Below the pieces are notes generated by a model that worked only from the letters and a program-made list of their open reading frames with translations, was not told the origin of the DNA and did no database searches. From assembly GCA_009692555.1 (NCBI GenBank), contig SHYY01000004.1, positions 17,901-81,900 of the forward strand: a DNA stretch of 64,000 nucleotides, given 5' to 3'. This stretch comes from Myxococcales bacterium. Its GTDB lineage: Bacteria; Myxococcota_A; Polyangia; Palsa-1104; SHYY01. Both the position numbers and the translations under genes were made by a program. Positions 62,870-64,000 of the stretch are shown piece by piece (the stretch's first letter is position 1; every line of letters begins with the position of its first letter).

Positions 62870-63574
62870 GTGGATCTCCTCCGCGCTGCGGTCGTCGACG
62901 CGCTCCGCTTCCACCCGCGGGTGGCGCAGCAGAAGATCGCCGGGGAGCGCGCCGCGCGGGAGCGGCTCGCCGCGACGCTGCCGACGCTGATCCCGTTTCG
63001 CGGGCGCGCGGTGCAAAAGGTGGTGGCCCTGCTCGACTGGGATCACCGGCTGCCCTCCAAGCAGCTGACGCTCCGGGTGCACGCCTTCTACAGCGCGCCG
63101 AGCGTGGAGCGCTTCGAGGAGGCGCTCTCGCGGCGCGGGGCGGAGATCCAGCGGAAGGACCTCTTCCCGGAGTTCGATGTCCCGGACTACGTGGACCTCC
63201 CGGGCGACGAGAGCTACGACGTCGATCTCTCGGGCGAGCTCAACGTCGACGCGATGCGCCTCGTCTCGCCGTGGCGGCGCGAGGTGGACAACGACACCGG
63301 CAACGTCGCGGTGCGGGCAGTGCGCTCCTCGACGGCGTTCACCAAGGCCAAGGCCGCGCACCCCGGGCGCTCGCAAAACCTCGGCGATCTCGAGGCGGTG
63401 GCGTGGATGCCGCCGTGCGAGAGCGGCCAGGCGCGCTGGACGATCGACGTCTGGTGGCTGACCGCCTTCGATGGCCGGATCGGCAAGGGATGGTCGTTCC
63501 TCGTCGACACCGATCCGTCGGTGACCGGCGATCGGATCGTCGCCCACCGCGAGTTCACGGTCCGGACCGGGTAA
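62870..63574 (+). CDS. Hypothetical protein
   Basis: 234-aa ORF with GC-rich codon pattern; no family recognised. Confidence 0.55.
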   Translation: MDLLRAAVVDALRFHPRVAQQKIAGERAARERLAATLPTLIPFRGRAVQKVVALLDWDHRLPSKQLTLRVHAFYSAPSVERFEEALSRRGAEIQRKDLFPEFDVPDYVDLPGDESYDVDLSGELNVDAMRLVSPWRREVDNDTGNVAVRAVRSSTAFTKAKAAHPGRSQNLGDLEAVAWMPPCESGQARWTIDVWWLTAFDGRIGKGWSFLVDTDPSVTGDRIVAHREFTVRTG

Positions 63575-64000
63575 GCAGGAGCGCCGCCAGCGCGGCGAGC
63601 AACACGCCGACCGCTGCGCCGATCGCCGCAGCGAGCAGCCACGGTCTCCGCGCACGCCGCGCGATCGCCTCGCCCTCGGGCGCTCCCCCGCGCGTTGCGA
63701 GCGAGCGCGGCGACTCGCGCAGCCGCGGCCGCTTCCAGGGCGCCGACGAGCGCGCGTCGAGCTGCTTCGCCGACGGGATCACCAGCGCCCGCGCCTCCTC
63801 GCGACGGAGCGGAGTGAAGGTCGGATCGCCGTAGAGCACGTAGGAGGCCCAGGCCAGCTCCCCCTCGCCGCCGCGCGCCACCACCGCCTCGCGCGCCCGC
63901 CGCACCGCCGAGCCGATCGACGCCCCGGTCACCAATTCGGCGTAGAAGGCGGCCGCGAAGGTGGCCGATTGTCCGTCGACCACCTCCCACTGCGTGCCGA
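63555..64000 (-). CDS. CHAT-like domain protein C-terminus with C-terminal TM, truncated by window edge
   Basis: WEVVDGQSATFAAAFYAELVTGASIGSAVRRAREAV...WASYVLYGDPTF; C-terminal hydrophobic segment. Confidence 0.6.
   Translation of the reverse strand, partial: GTQWEVVDGQSATFAAAFYAELVTGASIGSAVRRAREAVVARGGEGELAWASYVLYGDPTFTPLRREEARALVIPSAKQLDARSSAPWKRPRLRESPRSLATRGGAPEGEAIARRARRPWLLAAAIGAAVGVLLAALAALLLTRSGP

Overview
High-GC chromosomal window, probably from the Myxococcota/deltaproteobacterial lineage (inferred from the T2SS gene order, NtrC- and FHA-type sigma54 activators, a MYXO-CTERM-like tail and the lipoprotein style). Main content: (i) three tandem paralogous giant Cys-rich lipoprotein genes (1-6907, minus strand); (ii) a sigma54 response regulator followed by a complete gspCDEFGHIJKLMN type II secretion operon (7171-23617) with a near-perfect sigma54 promoter (TGGCAC-N5-TTGCT) just before gspC; (iii) an accessory stretch with a nucleotidyltransferase gene pair, a MoaD-MoaE fusion, a SprT-like protease, gene remnants, an RHH/RelE toxin-antitoxin pair and hexanucleotide satellites (23.7-33.2 kb); (iv) envelope, metabolic and housekeeping genes (porin, radC, sigma/anti-sigma pair, leuA-like, thiolase, OppDF-type ATPases, rpoD-like, TetR, acyl-CoA carboxylase, murA, hisG) and a truncated CHAT-like gene at the right edge. 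The most interesting unexplained structure is a dispersed 16-20 bp element, 5'-TGRTGC-N4-GCAYM-(A-rich)-3'. I see nine copies, in all three reading frames inside unrelated genes, each in a patch of atypically AT-rich codons, and two pairs have an identical 21-bp spacing. A second dispersed REP-like hairpin family includes one copy read as coding sequence in the gspI leader. No tRNA, rRNA or CRISPR array was recognised. All identifications are by eye from sequence and the ORF track; no database search or statistics were run.
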